From contig RCZF01000005.1 in the NCBI GenBank assembly GCA_006438735.1, positions 62,001 to 126,000 on the forward strand: a stretch of DNA of 64,000 bases. Direction: 5' to 3'. How positions within the stretch are numbered: the first letter of the stretch is position 1; each line of letters begins with the position of its first letter. Below, in pieces: positions 63,580 to 64,000 of this stretch. The position numbers were made by a program, and so were the translations under genes. This DNA is from Sphingomonas koreensis. GTDB lineage: Bacteria > Pseudomonadota > Alphaproteobacteria > Sphingomonadales > Sphingomonadaceae. A model generated the notes under the pieces. The model saw only the letters and a list, made by a program, of their open reading frames with translations, ran no database searches and was not told the DNA's origin.

Positions 63580-64000
63580 TCAGTCCAGTCGCGGATCGGC
63601 GCGCAGCACCGGCTGATCGAAGGTGACGTTGGCGCTCGACGGGCCGCAGATGTGCGCGGCGAATTTGGCCTGGATCGATTGGCTGGCGATGCTGATCGCC
63701 GCGAACCGCGTCGCGAGGCAGTGGCTGTGATCATAGACCGCGCCGGATACCCAATGCAGTTTCGCCGTCACTTCCGCATCGGGCGCAATGCCGACGGGCA
63801 GGATCACCGGCCCCGGGTGCATGCCCGGCGGCACTTTGCGGCTGATCGACAAGGCGCGCCCTTTCGTGTCCTTAAATGTCAGCTTGGGCAGGCCGGGGAT
63901 AGTGCAGGCCGACGGCCCGATGTTTCGGATCACCAGCAACGCGCCCGATTGCGACATGCCGTCGAAGGCGCCGCCCTCGCTGTCGAACGCCAGCGAAAGC
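63580..64000 (-). CDS. DUF4232-like secreted protein (partial)
   Basis: The frame is open to the window edge, so the N-terminus is missing. The visible 140 residues include AFDGMSQSGALLVIRNIGPS, ACTIPGLPKLTFKDTKGRAL and a late Cys-containing end (AHICGPSSANVTFDQPVLR), as in DUF4232 beta-sandwich proteins, which are usually exported. A signal peptide would lie outside the window. The function of the family is unknown. It lies 31 bases upstream of rsmE on the same strand. Confidence 0.7.
   Translation of the reverse strand, partial: LSLAFDSEGGAFDGMSQSGALLVIRNIGPSACTIPGLPKLTFKDTKGRALSISRKVPPGMHPGPVILPVGIAPDAEVTAKLHWVSGAVYDHSHCLATRFAAISIASQSIQAKFAAHICGPSSANVTFDQPVLRADPRLD

Overview
The window looks like a chromosomal segment of a GC-rich alphaproteobacterium of the order Sphingomonadales, most likely Sphingomonas or a close relative. 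The signs are the protein sequences, the meso-diaminopimelate type of MurE, the general stress response genes in the sphingomonad arrangement (PhyR, NepR, EcfG and a PhyP-like kinase homologue), a TonB-dependent receptor locus, and abundant small palindromic repeats. No taxonomic search could be run.

Region 1 (1-17,000) is a nearly complete division and cell wall (dcw) cluster on the + strand: the end of an ftsL-like gene, then ftsI, murE, murF, mraY, murD, ftsW, murG, murC, murB, ddl, ftsQ, ftsA and ftsZ. Most genes overlap by 1 to 8 bases, so translation is probably coupled. Three unrelated palindromic repeats have entered this essential operon: one lies in frame inside murD, one sits at the murC/murB junction, and one lies in front of ddl and supplies its Shine-Dalgarno sequence.

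Region 2 (17,074-26,700) holds housekeeping genes: a TPR/SPOR envelope protein, a dGTPase homologue, argS, a second SPOR protein, nagZ, scpA, scpB and tatABC. Region 3 (26,750-31,200) is the general stress response locus: an entericidin-like lipoprotein, a 271-base intergenic stretch that may encode a small RNA, a PhyP-like HisKA_2 protein with a degenerate ATPase domain, nepR, phyR, a 46-residue membrane protein, ecfG and a convergent second NepR-like gene.

Region 4 (31,200-46,000) contains glnE, a peroxiredoxin, an M23 peptidase, an A-type iron-sulfur carrier, xthA, a possible sugar-uptake locus (TonB protein, 2-hydroxyacid dehydrogenase, MFS sugar porter, large TonB-dependent receptor with a candidate operator), rlmB and an M28 peptidase.

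Region 5 (46,124-54,780) is an integrated element of about 8.6 kb at the 3' end of tRNA-Tyr, bounded by imperfect att repeats. It carries a P4-type integrase, an excisionase-like protein, a primase-polymerase-like protein, a frameshifted D5-type helicase, a decayed IS630 element and a cargo end. The cargo end has an unrecognised 332-residue protein, a divergent XRE regulator with a palindromic operator candidate between them, and a DUF2971-like protein. It resembles a phage satellite or mobilisable island, and no structural phage genes are seen.

Region 6 (54,780-64,000) has an L,D-transpeptidase, small lipoproteins, a cation/proton antiporter, an OmpA-like lipoprotein, a 51-residue His/Asp-rich lipoprotein, a UVR-motif protein, tRNA-Gly, an ICMT-like membrane protein, gshA, rsmE and the end of a DUF4232-like gene. 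Two further palindromic repeats flank gshA.
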